Assembly (NCBI GenBank): GCA_023954155.1
Contig: JAMLIO010000006.1
Coordinates: 1-64,000, forward strand
Reading direction: 5' to 3'
Source: Pseudobdellovibrionaceae bacterium
GTDB taxonomy: Bacteria; Bdellovibrionota; Bdellovibrionia; Bdellovibrionales; UBA1609
DNA: 64,000 nt
The notes under the pieces: generated by a model
Told to the model about the DNA's origin: nothing
Databases searched by the model: none
What the model saw: only the letters and a program-made list of their open reading frames with translations
Shown here: piece after piece, positions 17,585-25,696 of the stretch
How positions within the stretch are numbered: the stretch's first letter is position 1
Layout of the letters: every line of letters starts with the position of its first letter
Made by a program: the position numbers and the translations under genes

Positions 17585-19633
17585 TTAGAAAGGGTTAGCA
17601 ACAAGAGGTGCGGGAATATCCAGAGCCAGAGAAATAGCCCTATAAGCTTCATATTCTCTTAGTGTAATTTTACCATCGCTAAATAAAGCGCTCCTTACGG
17701 CTAGGAGCACTTCCCTACGAGTTTGAAGCGATTTAGTTCGCAATTGTCTAAGAAGTAAGGTCGTATCTCCTAACTCAATGGATTTGGGTGGAGTCACTGA
17801 CTCTTGTTTCACGCCCATATATTTTTCCAGAGCTTGTTGATAAATTTGCAGTTCATGCTGCTCAGAAGTCTTATTGAGCTTCACGCACAGAAAGAGCAGA
17901 GACCGCAGATGCTCAAGTTGTATTCTTGAAACTTCTTTTTCTAATAAGTTATTCGCCATAAAACAGCAATAAATCAGATGTTCAAAAGGTTCGATGACTT
18001 CATCGGCCATCATCAGCTCTTGAAGGGAAGCTAAAAATACACCTTTGGCCTCTTTATCTAAACTTTGCGCACGTGCAAGTGCAATGAAAACCACAGAGTT
18101 GACTAACTCCACACACTCTTCATCGGGTAAAATGGAATCATTAAGTTTCTTTTCAGAAAAATCTTGTCCATAATGTTTTCTCAGTACCGCAATCTGTTTG
18201 GTTTTGATGACCTCATCATGGGAGATAAAAAGCCCCCACACAGGATATTTAAAATCTTCTAACGTATGTAACGCGTGTTCTACCTCTGGCTGTTTACGCA
18301 AGCTTCCCAAGAGTCTCTCTGCCTCTCGATACGAAAGGTAAGGATCAAACAACAAAGAACTGTCGGCAACCACTCGTTGAGCAGTCACCTGTGGGCCAAG
18401 ATGATCAAAGGGAATATGAATCGTATTTTTTTTCTTTTCTACTTTTGGAGTTTCTTTCTTGGTAAATAACTTTTCTGTTTCAGGATGCACACCCAAATAC
18501 TCTTTATCCAAAACTGCAATACGATCTTCTATGGGAGGATGAGTGGCAAAAACTCCAAACAGTCCCTGATGAGCCGAAGACACAAAACACATGTGGGAAA
18601 TATTAGCGGCTTGAAAGTGATTCATCTTAACAAAAATTTGGTCTCTGATCTTTGCTAAAGCACTAGCAAGAGCCGACGGGTTTCTGGTGAATTGCACAGC
18701 CAGACTGTCAGCTAAAAATTCTCGCTTACGAGAAAACATACTTTGCAAAGCACGACCACAGTAGGCTCCGAGTGCTCCTATACATACCAAAAGCACTGCA
18801 ATCAGAAGAATCTGACCTGCACCACCGCCACCACGTCTATTACTGCTACTGCTGCTACTACTTCGGCTTGATGATCTTAAAATTCTTATCCCTGTCGTCA
18901 TAATGATGGTCATCGAAAAGATGCAACTCAACAGCAATGTATTTACACTTACATCAGCACTGGTAATGTGACCGACTTCATGGGCAATCACGGCTTGCAT
19001 TTCATCTCGATTCAAATGATCCAAGGCCCCTTGTGTGACCACGATATGTGCGGTCCTTAAATCATACCCCGCTGTAAACGCATTGATTGAATGTTCATTA
19101 GTAAGCAAATAGGTTTTCACCACAGGAATGCCCGCAGAGATGCACATCTCTTCGACTATATTTAATAGACGTCTTTCGGCCTCAGAAACATTACTATGGT
19201 AAAAGACTTCTCGATACACCATAGACTGCACCACAGCCCGAGGGTAAGAGTAGTATTGGAAGATCTTAAATAAAAACCCACCCATAAAAAGCAACAAAAA
19301 CAGTCCAATGATCGCCCATTGCATGTGTGCCGTATGCGGGTGAATAAAAAAAATCTTTTGTAAAAACTCTGAAGCGGTTCGAGTCACAGGCTGTTCACGC
19401 AAGTCCAGAATAGACTTCGCCTCTGGCAAAGAAGACGGTGGAACAACATCCGTTTGGTATTTATAAGCCGTTGTAGAATAAGTAGGATAGGAGTTTTCTG
19501 TCATGCCGCCCACAATCCAGTACACAGCAATATTGAACACATACAGTAAGAACAGCATAAGCAAGAAAAAGACCACAAGCACTCGTTGTGATTTCTTTCT
19601 TGCCCGTCTTTGATGTTCAAAAAAATCAGTCAT
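17585..19633 (-). CDS. M48-family membrane metalloprotease, paired with LemA
   Basis: 682 residues. It has an N-terminal membrane helix (about 19-41), a second at about 107-123, then the zinc protease domain with HEVGH near 217-221 inside VIAHEVGHITSADVS. Two further helices near 236-255 and 278-295 are split by a Ser/Arg/Gly-rich run of about 20 residues. FSRKREFLADSLA near 308-320 supplies the third zinc ligand (Glu). This is the HtpX-like order. The C-terminal 250 residues are helical, with no known domain recognised; the last 80 resemble a TerB-like helical fold only loosely. LemA ends 29 bases upstream, a pairing common in bacteria, where the two act together at the inner membrane. Confidence 0.88.
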   Translation of the reverse strand: MTDFFEHQRRARKKSQRVLVVFFLLMLFLLYVFNIAVYWIVGGMTENSYPTYSTTAYKYQTDVVPPSSLPEAKSILDLREQPVTRTASEFLQKIFFIHPHTAHMQWAIIGLFLLLFMGGFLFKIFQYYSYPRAVVQSMVYREVFYHSNVSEAERRLLNIVEEMCISAGIPVVKTYLLTNEHSINAFTAGYDLRTAHIVVTQGALDHLNRDEMQAVIAHEVGHITSADVSVNTLLLSCIFSMTIIMTTGIRILRSSSRSSSSSSSNRRGGGGAGQILLIAVLLVCIGALGAYCGRALQSMFSRKREFLADSLAVQFTRNPSALASALAKIRDQIFVKMNHFQAANISHMCFVSSAHQGLFGVFATHPPIEDRIAVLDKEYLGVHPETEKLFTKKETPKVEKKKNTIHIPFDHLGPQVTAQRVVADSSLLFDPYLSYREAERLLGSLRKQPEVEHALHTLEDFKYPVWGLFISHDEVIKTKQIAVLRKHYGQDFSEKKLNDSILPDEECVELVNSVVFIALARAQSLDKEAKGVFLASLQELMMADEVIEPFEHLIYCCFMANNLLEKEVSRIQLEHLRSLLFLCVKLNKTSEQHELQIYQQALEKYMGVKQESVTPPKSIELGDTTLLLRQLRTKSLQTRREVLLAVRSALFSDGKITLREYEAYRAISLALDIPAPLVANPF

Positions 19634-19662
19634 GGATTGTTTTGGGTTTTGGGTTTTAACTT

Positions 19663-20244
19663 TTAATCAAAGCTGACTTTTACAGGTTCTTTTGCCTTAG
19701 GGTCTTCGACTTTTAAAAATTCAAATTCTTTAAACGAAAACATTCCTGCGAAAATATTATTAGGAAATACCTGGATAGATGTATTGTAGCTCATGACCGA
19801 ATCATTGTAGGCTTGTCTTGAGAAAGAGACTTTGTTTTCTGTAGAGGTCAGTTCTTCCATTAACCCCTTCATGGTCTCATTGGCTTTAAGCTCTGGATAG
19901 TTTTCCACGATCAACAGCATACGACTCATCTGGGACATCAGTTGATTTTCTGCTTGTTGCAACTCTTTCACCGCTTCTGTATTTGCTGGATCAGAGTTCA
20001 CTTTCTTTTGCGCCCCCACAGCCATATTTCTGGCTTGCACCACGGCCTCAAAAGTTTCTCTTTCGTGGGACATGAACTTTTTAGCGGTTTCCACTAAATT
20101 TGGAATCAATTCAAAACGACGCGTGAGCTGCACATCAATTTGCGACAGGGCATTTTTCACGGCATTCTTTAAACGCACCAACTTATTATAAATTGTCGCC
20201 GCCATGATGGCGACAGCAGCCACTACCAAACCAAAAACCAACAT
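19663..20244 (-). CDS. LemA family protein
   Basis: An N-terminal membrane helix (about 2-18) is followed by a long helical periplasmic or cytoplasmic domain with the LemA signatures NALSQIDVQLTRRFELIPNLV (about 36-56) and a late YNTSIQVFPNNIFA (about 152-165). Function in the family is poorly defined; it often partners an M48 protease, as here. I chose the ATG at 20244 because GAGGAG sits 5 bases before it. The in-frame GTG at 20250 would overlap that ribosome site. Together with the M48 gene it forms a two-gene insertion in the dcw cluster between ftsI and murE. Confidence 0.9.
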   Translation of the reverse strand: MLVFGLVVAAVAIMAATIYNKLVRLKNAVKNALSQIDVQLTRRFELIPNLVETAKKFMSHERETFEAVVQARNMAVGAQKKVNSDPANTEAVKELQQAENQLMSQMSRMLLIVENYPELKANETMKGLMEELTSTENKVSFSRQAYNDSVMSYNTSIQVFPNNIFAGMFSFKEFEFLKVEDPKAKEPVKVSFD

Positions 20245-20337
20245 AGTCACTCCTCGTTGCTAAAAATTTAATCCCAGTCTAACTGATCCTGATGGGGTTC
20301 GCATTAGATTATGTGGGGGCTCGACTTTTTGACGGGA

Positions 20338-20575
20338 CTCGCTCTTTCTAGGCTAAGATTCTAATTACTCTCTCGAAACGACCCAGACGATTGCGGGTGC
20401 GAAGCGTCTTCGGCTTTCGTCATAAGTTTTGAACTGAAATTAAAATTGAGAAACCCTTTGGGCTCCCTCAATTTTAATTTCAGTTCAAAACTTATGACGC
20501 AAGTCGGATACGCATCGCTCGCCTCGGAGGGTCGCTTCGAGAGAGTAATTAGAATTTTAGCCTAGAAAGAACGAG
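20338..20575 (-). repeat. giant two-stage hairpin element D, between ftsI and lemA
   Basis: The outer arms 20338-20384 and 20529-20575 pair over 47 bases with about three mismatches. The inner arms 20418-20450 and 20467-20499 pair perfectly over 33 bases around a 16-base loop. Between them are two GC-rich core strands, 20385-20417 and 20500-20528, which pair only imperfectly. Read on the minus strand, the second core contains AAGCCGAAGACGCTTCGCACC. This resembles the right core of elements A-C (AAGCCGAACTCGCATTTCGACC). It starts about 34 bases after the ftsI stop in the ftsI sense and fills most of the 365-base gap to lemA. Confidence 0.75.
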
Positions 20576-20609
20576 GCCCTAGAGTTGGAGCGAGAAAATA
20601 AAGTGTGTA

Positions 20610-22526
20610 TTAAAGGGCGGAGAGGGTGATTTTTACTTTGTTGCCTTTTTTGAATTCTTTGCCGTTTATAAAATCAACGTCGCGTACGACGCCTTGGCCG
20701 CGGATGTCGAAGTCGACTTCGCTTTGGCGTAAGATGTTGAGAGCTTCGCGCAGGGTTAGGCCTTTTAGACTATGGGGGGATGGCTCTTGTGGAGTCTTGC
20801 TGGCCAATTCTTGTTCGCAGCTTAAGTCTTTACATTCAAATAAGTTCTCTTCTTGAATGACTTCTGGAGATACACCTTCTTTGGATAAAGCAAATCGAGC
20901 CACTTTAGAAAATACGGGAGCCGCCACCTTAGAACCGTAGTGATCCTTGGTGGGTTCGTCCACTCCGATGTAGATGACAAACTTGGGTTTACCCGCAGGG
21001 ACCATGCCCACAAAACTGCTAAAATATTTATCTTTATGATAACCACCATTTACCAAATCCACTTTGTGTGCGGTTCCTGTTTTGCCTGCCACTAAATATC
21101 CATTCACAGAGGCGGCTTTACCTGAACCGTGGTCTTGCACTACAGATGTGAGCATCATTCTGACTTTCTTAGCTGTGCTTTCAGTCATCACTCGTTTTTC
21201 TTGGCGTTTGATCTTTACGTCCAATCCCGTAGGATCAATCATGCGATCCACAAGATGAGGCTGTTTCCAAATTCCATTATTTGCAACTGCCGCGTAAGCT
21301 GCTGCCACTTGTATAGGGCTTGCGGTAAAGCCATGACCAAAAGATGCTGAAATGTTCATGTGCTCAGGCCAAGTCTTGCTATAGAAGAGCCCCGTGCTTT
21401 CTCCAGGAAAATCAATTTCGGTCTTTTGACCAAAGCCCACTTTTTTATAAAAATCTCTCAGCGTATTTTTAGAAAGCCCTTGTGCTAACTGTGTGAAGAC
21501 CACATTGGAAGACACAGCTAGCCCTTGAGTCAATGTCATGGTTTCACAATCTTTTTTGGAACTGTCTTTGATTGTACGTTTGCCCACTTTGATTTTTCCA
21601 TCAAGGCAAGCAAATGCAGAGTTAGGAGAATAGGCTTGATTCTCTAAAGCCGCAGCCACCGCAAAAGGTTTGATCACACTTCCCTGCTCCATAGATTCTT
21701 GGAATAGACTGTTGATTCTCACTTGAGGTTTTACGTTACGCGCATTGTTCAGATCATAAGAGGGCCATACGCCTGCCGCCCTGATTCCTCCTGTTTCTAC
21801 ATCTAAAATCAAGCCGATGGCTTTTTTTGCACCCTGTTCTTCATAAACTTTTTTAAGTTCCATCTCTAAATAATGTTGAAATTCGCTGTCTGCCGTTAAG
21901 ATTAAATCCTTACCTTCTGGGGGTTGAGTGTATCTTTCTGGTTCCATAAATAAAGGACGACCTTTAGCATCTTTTGACACTTGCAAGACCACATCCTTAC
22001 CTTCTAAGTATTCATTATAGGCGTATTCAAGCCCTTCAAGACCTTTTCCTTCAGCACCCACAAATCCTATGGTTTGTGACAGACCGTTTTGCTCAGGATA
22101 TCTACGGTGACTTTCTCCGACAAAGTACAATCCTTTAATGCCATAAGATTCAATTTCTTTTTTTAGCTCCATAGGGAGTCGTCTTTTTAACCACACAAAT
22201 CGGGTCTTTTTGCGCATACGTTTTTCTAAAACCGTAGCGTTCACACCCAAATGCTTTGCAATTTTACGAGCTGCATATCTAGGACTGTTTACAAACTGGG
22301 GGTCAGCAAACAACGAGTAGGTCGGAGTGATCATTGCCAGTTCTTTTTCTTTGCGGTCGTAAATACTACCTCTACGAGCCTGCACAGTGACGGTTTTAAA
22401 GAATTGAGTTTCTTTGTAAGCATCGAGTCTTTTGTTGGGCATCAACTGCACTCGTCCACCTTGTCCAAGAATCAGACAAAACAGAGTGAGTTTAAGAAGA
22501 CAAAAAAGACTCAAAAAATACTTCAT
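20610..22526 (-). CDS. ftsI: FtsI/PBP3-type septal transpeptidase with PASTA domain
   Basis: Class B penicillin-binding protein that cross-links septal peptidoglycan. It has an N-terminal membrane helix (about 5-21), the pedestal motif RRGSIYDRKEKELA (about 51-64), the catalytic SVIK tetrad near residue 280 (MEQGSVIKPF), SSN near 342 and KTGT near 481. A single C-terminal PASTA domain (about 570-638, LKGLTLREALNILRQ) is present, unlike in E. coli FtsI. The SxxK context EQGSVIKP differs from the usual EPGSTFKP but keeps both catalytic residues. It follows ftsL by 20 bases. Confidence 0.95.
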   Translation of the reverse strand: MKYFLSLFCLLKLTLFCLILGQGGRVQLMPNKRLDAYKETQFFKTVTVQARRGSIYDRKEKELAMITPTYSLFADPQFVNSPRYAARKIAKHLGVNATVLEKRMRKKTRFVWLKRRLPMELKKEIESYGIKGLYFVGESHRRYPEQNGLSQTIGFVGAEGKGLEGLEYAYNEYLEGKDVVLQVSKDAKGRPLFMEPERYTQPPEGKDLILTADSEFQHYLEMELKKVYEEQGAKKAIGLILDVETGGIRAAGVWPSYDLNNARNVKPQVRINSLFQESMEQGSVIKPFAVAAALENQAYSPNSAFACLDGKIKVGKRTIKDSSKKDCETMTLTQGLAVSSNVVFTQLAQGLSKNTLRDFYKKVGFGQKTEIDFPGESTGLFYSKTWPEHMNISASFGHGFTASPIQVAAAYAAVANNGIWKQPHLVDRMIDPTGLDVKIKRQEKRVMTESTAKKVRMMLTSVVQDHGSGKAASVNGYLVAGKTGTAHKVDLVNGGYHKDKYFSSFVGMVPAGKPKFVIYIGVDEPTKDHYGSKVAAPVFSKVARFALSKEGVSPEVIQEENLFECKDLSCEQELASKTPQEPSPHSLKGLTLREALNILRQSEVDFDIRGQGVVRDVDFINGKEFKKGNKVKITLSAL

Positions 22527-22546
22527 AAGGCTTTAACCTGTAACTC

Positions 22547-22852
22547 CTATTTACTGCTGATCAAAAATGACTTTGAACCCAAGCTCACAATTTGATTCAT
22601 GTGTGGAGCTTTGACAGACAAAGTCTTTTCCGCTAGCTGAGTGATATGACGGTCTGAAACTTTAGAAGAGTAATCCGTATATAAACTGCGGTATTCATCC
22701 TCTAAAATTTTAAACTCTGAAGATAATTTATAAATTTCGTAAGACTTTCTTTTCATTTCCATTCTGGCGAACAGAATCACCATCAATGTGGCCAGAAAAA
22801 TAAACAGAGAGATGAAAAAATTAAAATTTAATTTTTTATTTGTTTTTTTCAT
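22547..22852 (-). CDS. ftsL: FtsL-like cell division protein
   Basis: A 101-residue bitopic protein with a basic N-terminus, one membrane helix (about 10-27) and a periplasmic coiled-coil segment (about 30-75, e.g. EIYKLSSEFKILEDEYRSLY). The size, topology and position between rsmH and ftsI are those of FtsL, which with FtsQ and FtsB activates FtsWI. Sequence similarity in this family is weak, so the assignment rests on context. The start overlaps the rsmH stop by four bases (ATGA). Confidence 0.82.
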   Translation of the reverse strand: MKKTNKKLNFNFFISLFIFLATLMVILFARMEMKRKSYEIYKLSSEFKILEDEYRSLYTDYSSKVSDRHITQLAEKTLSVKAPHMNQIVSLGSKSFLISSK

Positions 22853-23748
22853 AACACTTCTCCTTTTTGGAAAACACGCAGTTGCGCGCTTCTTGATCTT
22901 TTATTTTGTAACTCTTCGTCTCTGGTGGGTTTGATTACTTTTTTGTTCACAGGTTTACCTAACTCAGAGGTTTTAAAAATGGTCTTTACAATTCTATCTT
23001 CTAAAGAGTGGAAGCTGATCACCAGCATTCTGCCCTTGGGGTTGAGCATCGCCATCAGTTGCGGCAGAACATCTCTTAAGCCCCCCAGCTCATTATTTAA
23101 GTACAAACGCAGAGCCATAAAATATTGGGTTGCAGGATGTACCCCTTTTTTTCTCCAACCGTCTGTCTTTTCAATCAAAGAGGAAAGTTGTAGCGTGCTA
23201 GTAAATTTTTGCTGTTTTCTAAATTCTAAAATTTCTCTGGTGACACGATAAGGACTTCTGACTTCACCATACACTTTAAAGATCTGGTTTAAGTCCTCTT
23301 CATCAAACTCATTCACCACATGGGCTGCCGTTTGAGTCTGGCGTTGGTCCATTCGCATATCCAAAGGACCATCATGGTAAAAGCTAAATCCACGCTCTGG
23401 GGTATCTAGCTGCGGAGAACTTACGCCTAAGTCCATCATGATATAGTCATAACTTAAAGGAAGAGAGTGCTCACGAGCATACTCGGGCCAGTGATGAAAG
23501 TTGCAATGATGAAACTCGATTCTTTGTTTTTCTGACTCTGTCGCAAAACTTAGCTTACCTTCTTGTATGGCCTGAGCGTCTTGGTCTACTGCTAAGATTT
23601 TTAAACCTTCGGCGATTTGCAAAAACGCACGCGCATGACCACCACGTCCAAAAGTCAAATCCAAACCTAACTGTGGTGGGACATCCATGCCTTGGATCGC
23701 GGCTTTGCACTCTTCTAAAAGGACAGGAATATGCACGAACTCACTCAT
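22849..23748 (-). CDS. rsmH: 16S rRNA m4C1402 methyltransferase RsmH (MraW)
   Basis: SAM-dependent methyltransferase acting on C1402 of 16S rRNA. The N-terminal HIPVLLEE (6-13), LDLTFGRGGHARAFL (about 29-43, SAM loop, with F for the usual G/D), MDLGVSSPQLD (about 105-115) and the late SFHSLEDRIVK (about 246-256) are all RsmH signatures. The length of 299 is normal. It is second in the dcw cluster, and its start overlaps the mraZ stop by eight bases. Confidence 0.96.
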   Translation of the reverse strand: MSEFVHIPVLLEECKAAIQGMDVPPQLGLDLTFGRGGHARAFLQIAEGLKILAVDQDAQAIQEGKLSFATESEKQRIEFHHCNFHHWPEYAREHSLPLSYDYIMMDLGVSSPQLDTPERGFSFYHDGPLDMRMDQRQTQTAAHVVNEFDEEDLNQIFKVYGEVRSPYRVTREILEFRKQQKFTSTLQLSSLIEKTDGWRKKGVHPATQYFMALRLYLNNELGGLRDVLPQLMAMLNPKGRMLVISFHSLEDRIVKTIFKTSELGKPVNKKVIKPTRDEELQNKRSRSAQLRVFQKGEVL

Positions 23749-24223
23749 GATCCTTCTCCTGACTCAGACGGCTGACAGCTTGTAAAATTTCGTCGTAATT
23801 TTGTGAAATGTCGCCGTACACTTTATTCCACGCAGCCTCGTCCCAAATCTCAAACTTTGATCCCATTCCAATCACCACAACATTGGCACTTAGGGCCGCA
23901 AACTCACGAAGCACTGTAGGTGTGAGCATTCTTCCTTGGGCATCTAGCACCACCTTGTGGGCACTGGCTAAATAAAATCTTTGAAAGGCTTGAACGTGAG
24001 TATCAAAGGCTGGCAGCTTGGACATTCTTTGAGTGAGAAGTTCCCACTCTGACTCGGTGTACACATCTAAGCACTTCTCGCCCTTATATATGGAGTTGGT
24101 GATCACAAGATGGATTTGTCCTTCCCTTTGATCTTTCTCAGATACTCCAGAGGCAAAAGTCGATGGCAGGCGAAAGCGCCCTTTGGGATCCATCTTAAGA
24201 TTTAGTCGGCCTGAAAAGCTCAA
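23741..24223 (-). CDS. mraZ: transcriptional regulator MraZ
   Basis: First gene of the dcw cluster. It is a DNA-binding protein with two AbrB-like SpoVT folds that forms rings and represses its own promoter. The first repeat has LKMDPKGRFRLPSTF (9-23) and the second KVVLDAQGRMLTPTVLRE (about 92-109), matching the DxKGR core. The start is TTG at 24223, with AGGAGAAGG about 5 bases upstream. The length of 160 is slightly long. Three GTGG repeats upstream are probably its binding site. Confidence 0.95.
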   Translation of the reverse strand: MSFSGRLNLKMDPKGRFRLPSTFASGVSEKDQREGQIHLVITNSIYKGEKCLDVYTESEWELLTQRMSKLPAFDTHVQAFQRFYLASAHKVVLDAQGRMLTPTVLREFAALSANVVVIGMGSKFEIWDEAAWNKVYGDISQNYDEILQAVSRLSQEKDHE

Positions 24224-24286
24224 AACCTTCTCCTTTGCATCTGGTGAATTTAAGCTCCACTTTTTTGCCTTTTATTTAGGCTTGTG

Positions 24287-24311
24287 ACCACTTATTTCCA
24301 CTATTTTCCAC
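24287..24311 (-). promoter_or_regulatory. predicted MraZ operator: three 10-bp-spaced TGG repeats
   Basis: On the minus strand the sequence reads GTGGAAAATA, GTGGAAATAA, GTGGTCACAA: three GTGG units exactly ten bases apart (CCAC on the plus strand at 24288, 24298 and 24308). Known MraZ boxes are direct TGGGN repeats separated by five bases, the same period. The site lies about 65-90 bases upstream of the mraZ start, where the promoter should be. The third base after TGG differs from the known box. Binding is inferred. Confidence 0.6.
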
Positions 24312-24432
24312 TTCGGAGGTTTTTTGACGCTGGTTAAGCCCTAAACGCTGGTTTGGGCCTAAAACGCTTAAAATTCAGAAAAACTAGACTTAAGTATTCC
24401 ATTCTAGGTACCTGCTTGCTACTCTTGATCTC

Positions 24433-25065
24433 ATGTCACTAAGTTGGGAATTACAAAATATTGAGGGCGGACTTGTGGAAGTGGTCACAGGATGTATGTT
24501 CAGCGGGAAAACCGAAGAACTGATCCGACAACTTAAACGCGCTCATCTGGCCAAAAAATCATACCAACTTTTTAAACCCACGATTGATAATCGTTATGAC
24601 TCTGCCGAACTGGTAGTTTCACACAGTCAGCAAAAACTCCCCTCTACAGCTGTGGATGAAGCTCAAGATATTTTATCTTTGGTTAAACCAGAAACCCATG
24701 TCGTGGGTATTGATGAAGCACAATTTTTTTCTCCCGACCTCGTGAATGTAGTTGAGACTCTAGCTTTGGCAGGTAAACGCGTGATCCTTGCGGGGCTAGA
24801 TACAGACTGGCAGGGCTTACCCTTTCCACCAATGCCCCAACTCTTAGCGATTGCGGATGTGATTCACAAAAAATATGCGGTCTGTACACATTGCGGTAAT
24901 TTAGCCACCCGCACTCAAAGACTGGTCTCATCAAATAAGAATATTTTAGTCGGAGCAGGCGAAGTGTATCAGGCTCGCTGCCGTACCCACTTTAATCCTC
25001 CCGCGCGGCCTCAACCCCTAAAGGACGCCCCTCTCACTAATCCCTCACCTACTTTAGACGTTTAG
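24433..25065 (+). CDS. tdk: thymidine kinase
   Basis: Type II thymidine kinase of the salvage pathway. It has the P-loop GCMFSGKTEELI (20-31), the Walker B-like VVGIDEAQFF (about 93-102), the lasso region with the zinc pair CTHC (about 151-154) and a later C-x2-H (CRTH), and the substrate strand VLVGAGEVYQARC. The length of 210 includes a proline-rich tail of about 20 residues that is not part of the enzyme core. It is divergent from mraZ across a shared 209-base regulatory region and is followed by hpt in the same direction, another salvage enzyme. Confidence 0.95.
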   Translation: MSLSWELQNIEGGLVEVVTGCMFSGKTEELIRQLKRAHLAKKSYQLFKPTIDNRYDSAELVVSHSQQKLPSTAVDEAQDILSLVKPETHVVGIDEAQFFSPDLVNVVETLALAGKRVILAGLDTDWQGLPFPPMPQLLAIADVIHKKYAVCTHCGNLATRTQRLVSSNKNILVGAGEVYQARCRTHFNPPARPQPLKDAPLTNPSPTLDV

Positions 25066-25142
25066 GCGCCGAGAAAAGCCTAGCCACTCTGGCTTTCATT
25101 CGCTATATTACAAAACGAAACTTGAAGCCCTAGGAGTCAGAA

Positions 25143-25691
25143 ATGGATTTAGATCGCGTCGAAGTTACACCCTATATCACAGAAGCCGACTTACAAAAAA
25201 AGATCACTGAGATCGCGACTCAAATCAATAAAAAATTAAAAAACTGGAAAGAGCCCGCTCTGGCCATCTGTGTTCTTAAGGGCTCCTTTATGTTTTTTTC
25301 TGACCTTGTTAGACAGATCGATTCAGACATCAAGTGTGACTTCTTAAGCTGTTCAAGCTATGGAAGTGCAAACAAATCTTCTGGTGAAGTGAAGCTGACC
25401 TTAGACCTTGCCTCCCCTATTGCTGGACAAAATGTCATCATCATTGAAGACATTGTCGACACAGGTTTAACTATGAGCTTCTTAGTCGAAAGCATCAGGG
25501 CTCGTAAACCCGAATCCATCACCACTGTGACTCTTTTGGATAAAAAAGCAGCTCGCCAAAATGACTTTCAACCTGACATTGCTGGATTTGAAATCCCTGA
25601 TGAGTTTGTCGTAGGTTTTGGCTTAGACTACGCCGAGCAGTTCAGACAGCTTCCTTACATTGGAAGACTCATCAATAAGTCTTTAAACTAA
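25143..25691 (+). CDS. hpt: hypoxanthine phosphoribosyltransferase
   Basis: Purine salvage enzyme that makes IMP (and usually GMP) from base and PRPP. The PRPP-binding loop IIIEDIVDTGLTM lies at about 99-111. VLKGSFMFFSDLVR (about 44-57) and a C-terminal FVVGFGLDYAEQFRQLPYIG (about 157-176) are typical of HGPRT. The length of 182 is normal. AGGAG precedes the ATG at a good distance. It lies 77 bases after tdk and is convergent with dacB, with six bases between the stop codons. Confidence 0.95.
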   Translation: MDLDRVEVTPYITEADLQKKITEIATQINKKLKNWKEPALAICVLKGSFMFFSDLVRQIDSDIKCDFLSCSSYGSANKSSGEVKLTLDLASPIAGQNVIIIEDIVDTGLTMSFLVESIRARKPESITTVTLLDKKAARQNDFQPDIAGFEIPDEFVVGFGLDYAEQFRQLPYIGRLINKSLN

Positions 25692-25696
25692 GAATA

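Noticed and set aside
24238-24423. Riboswitch between mraZ and tdk
   Set aside because: No known aptamer pattern was recognised; the GTGG repeats are better explained as an MraZ operator.
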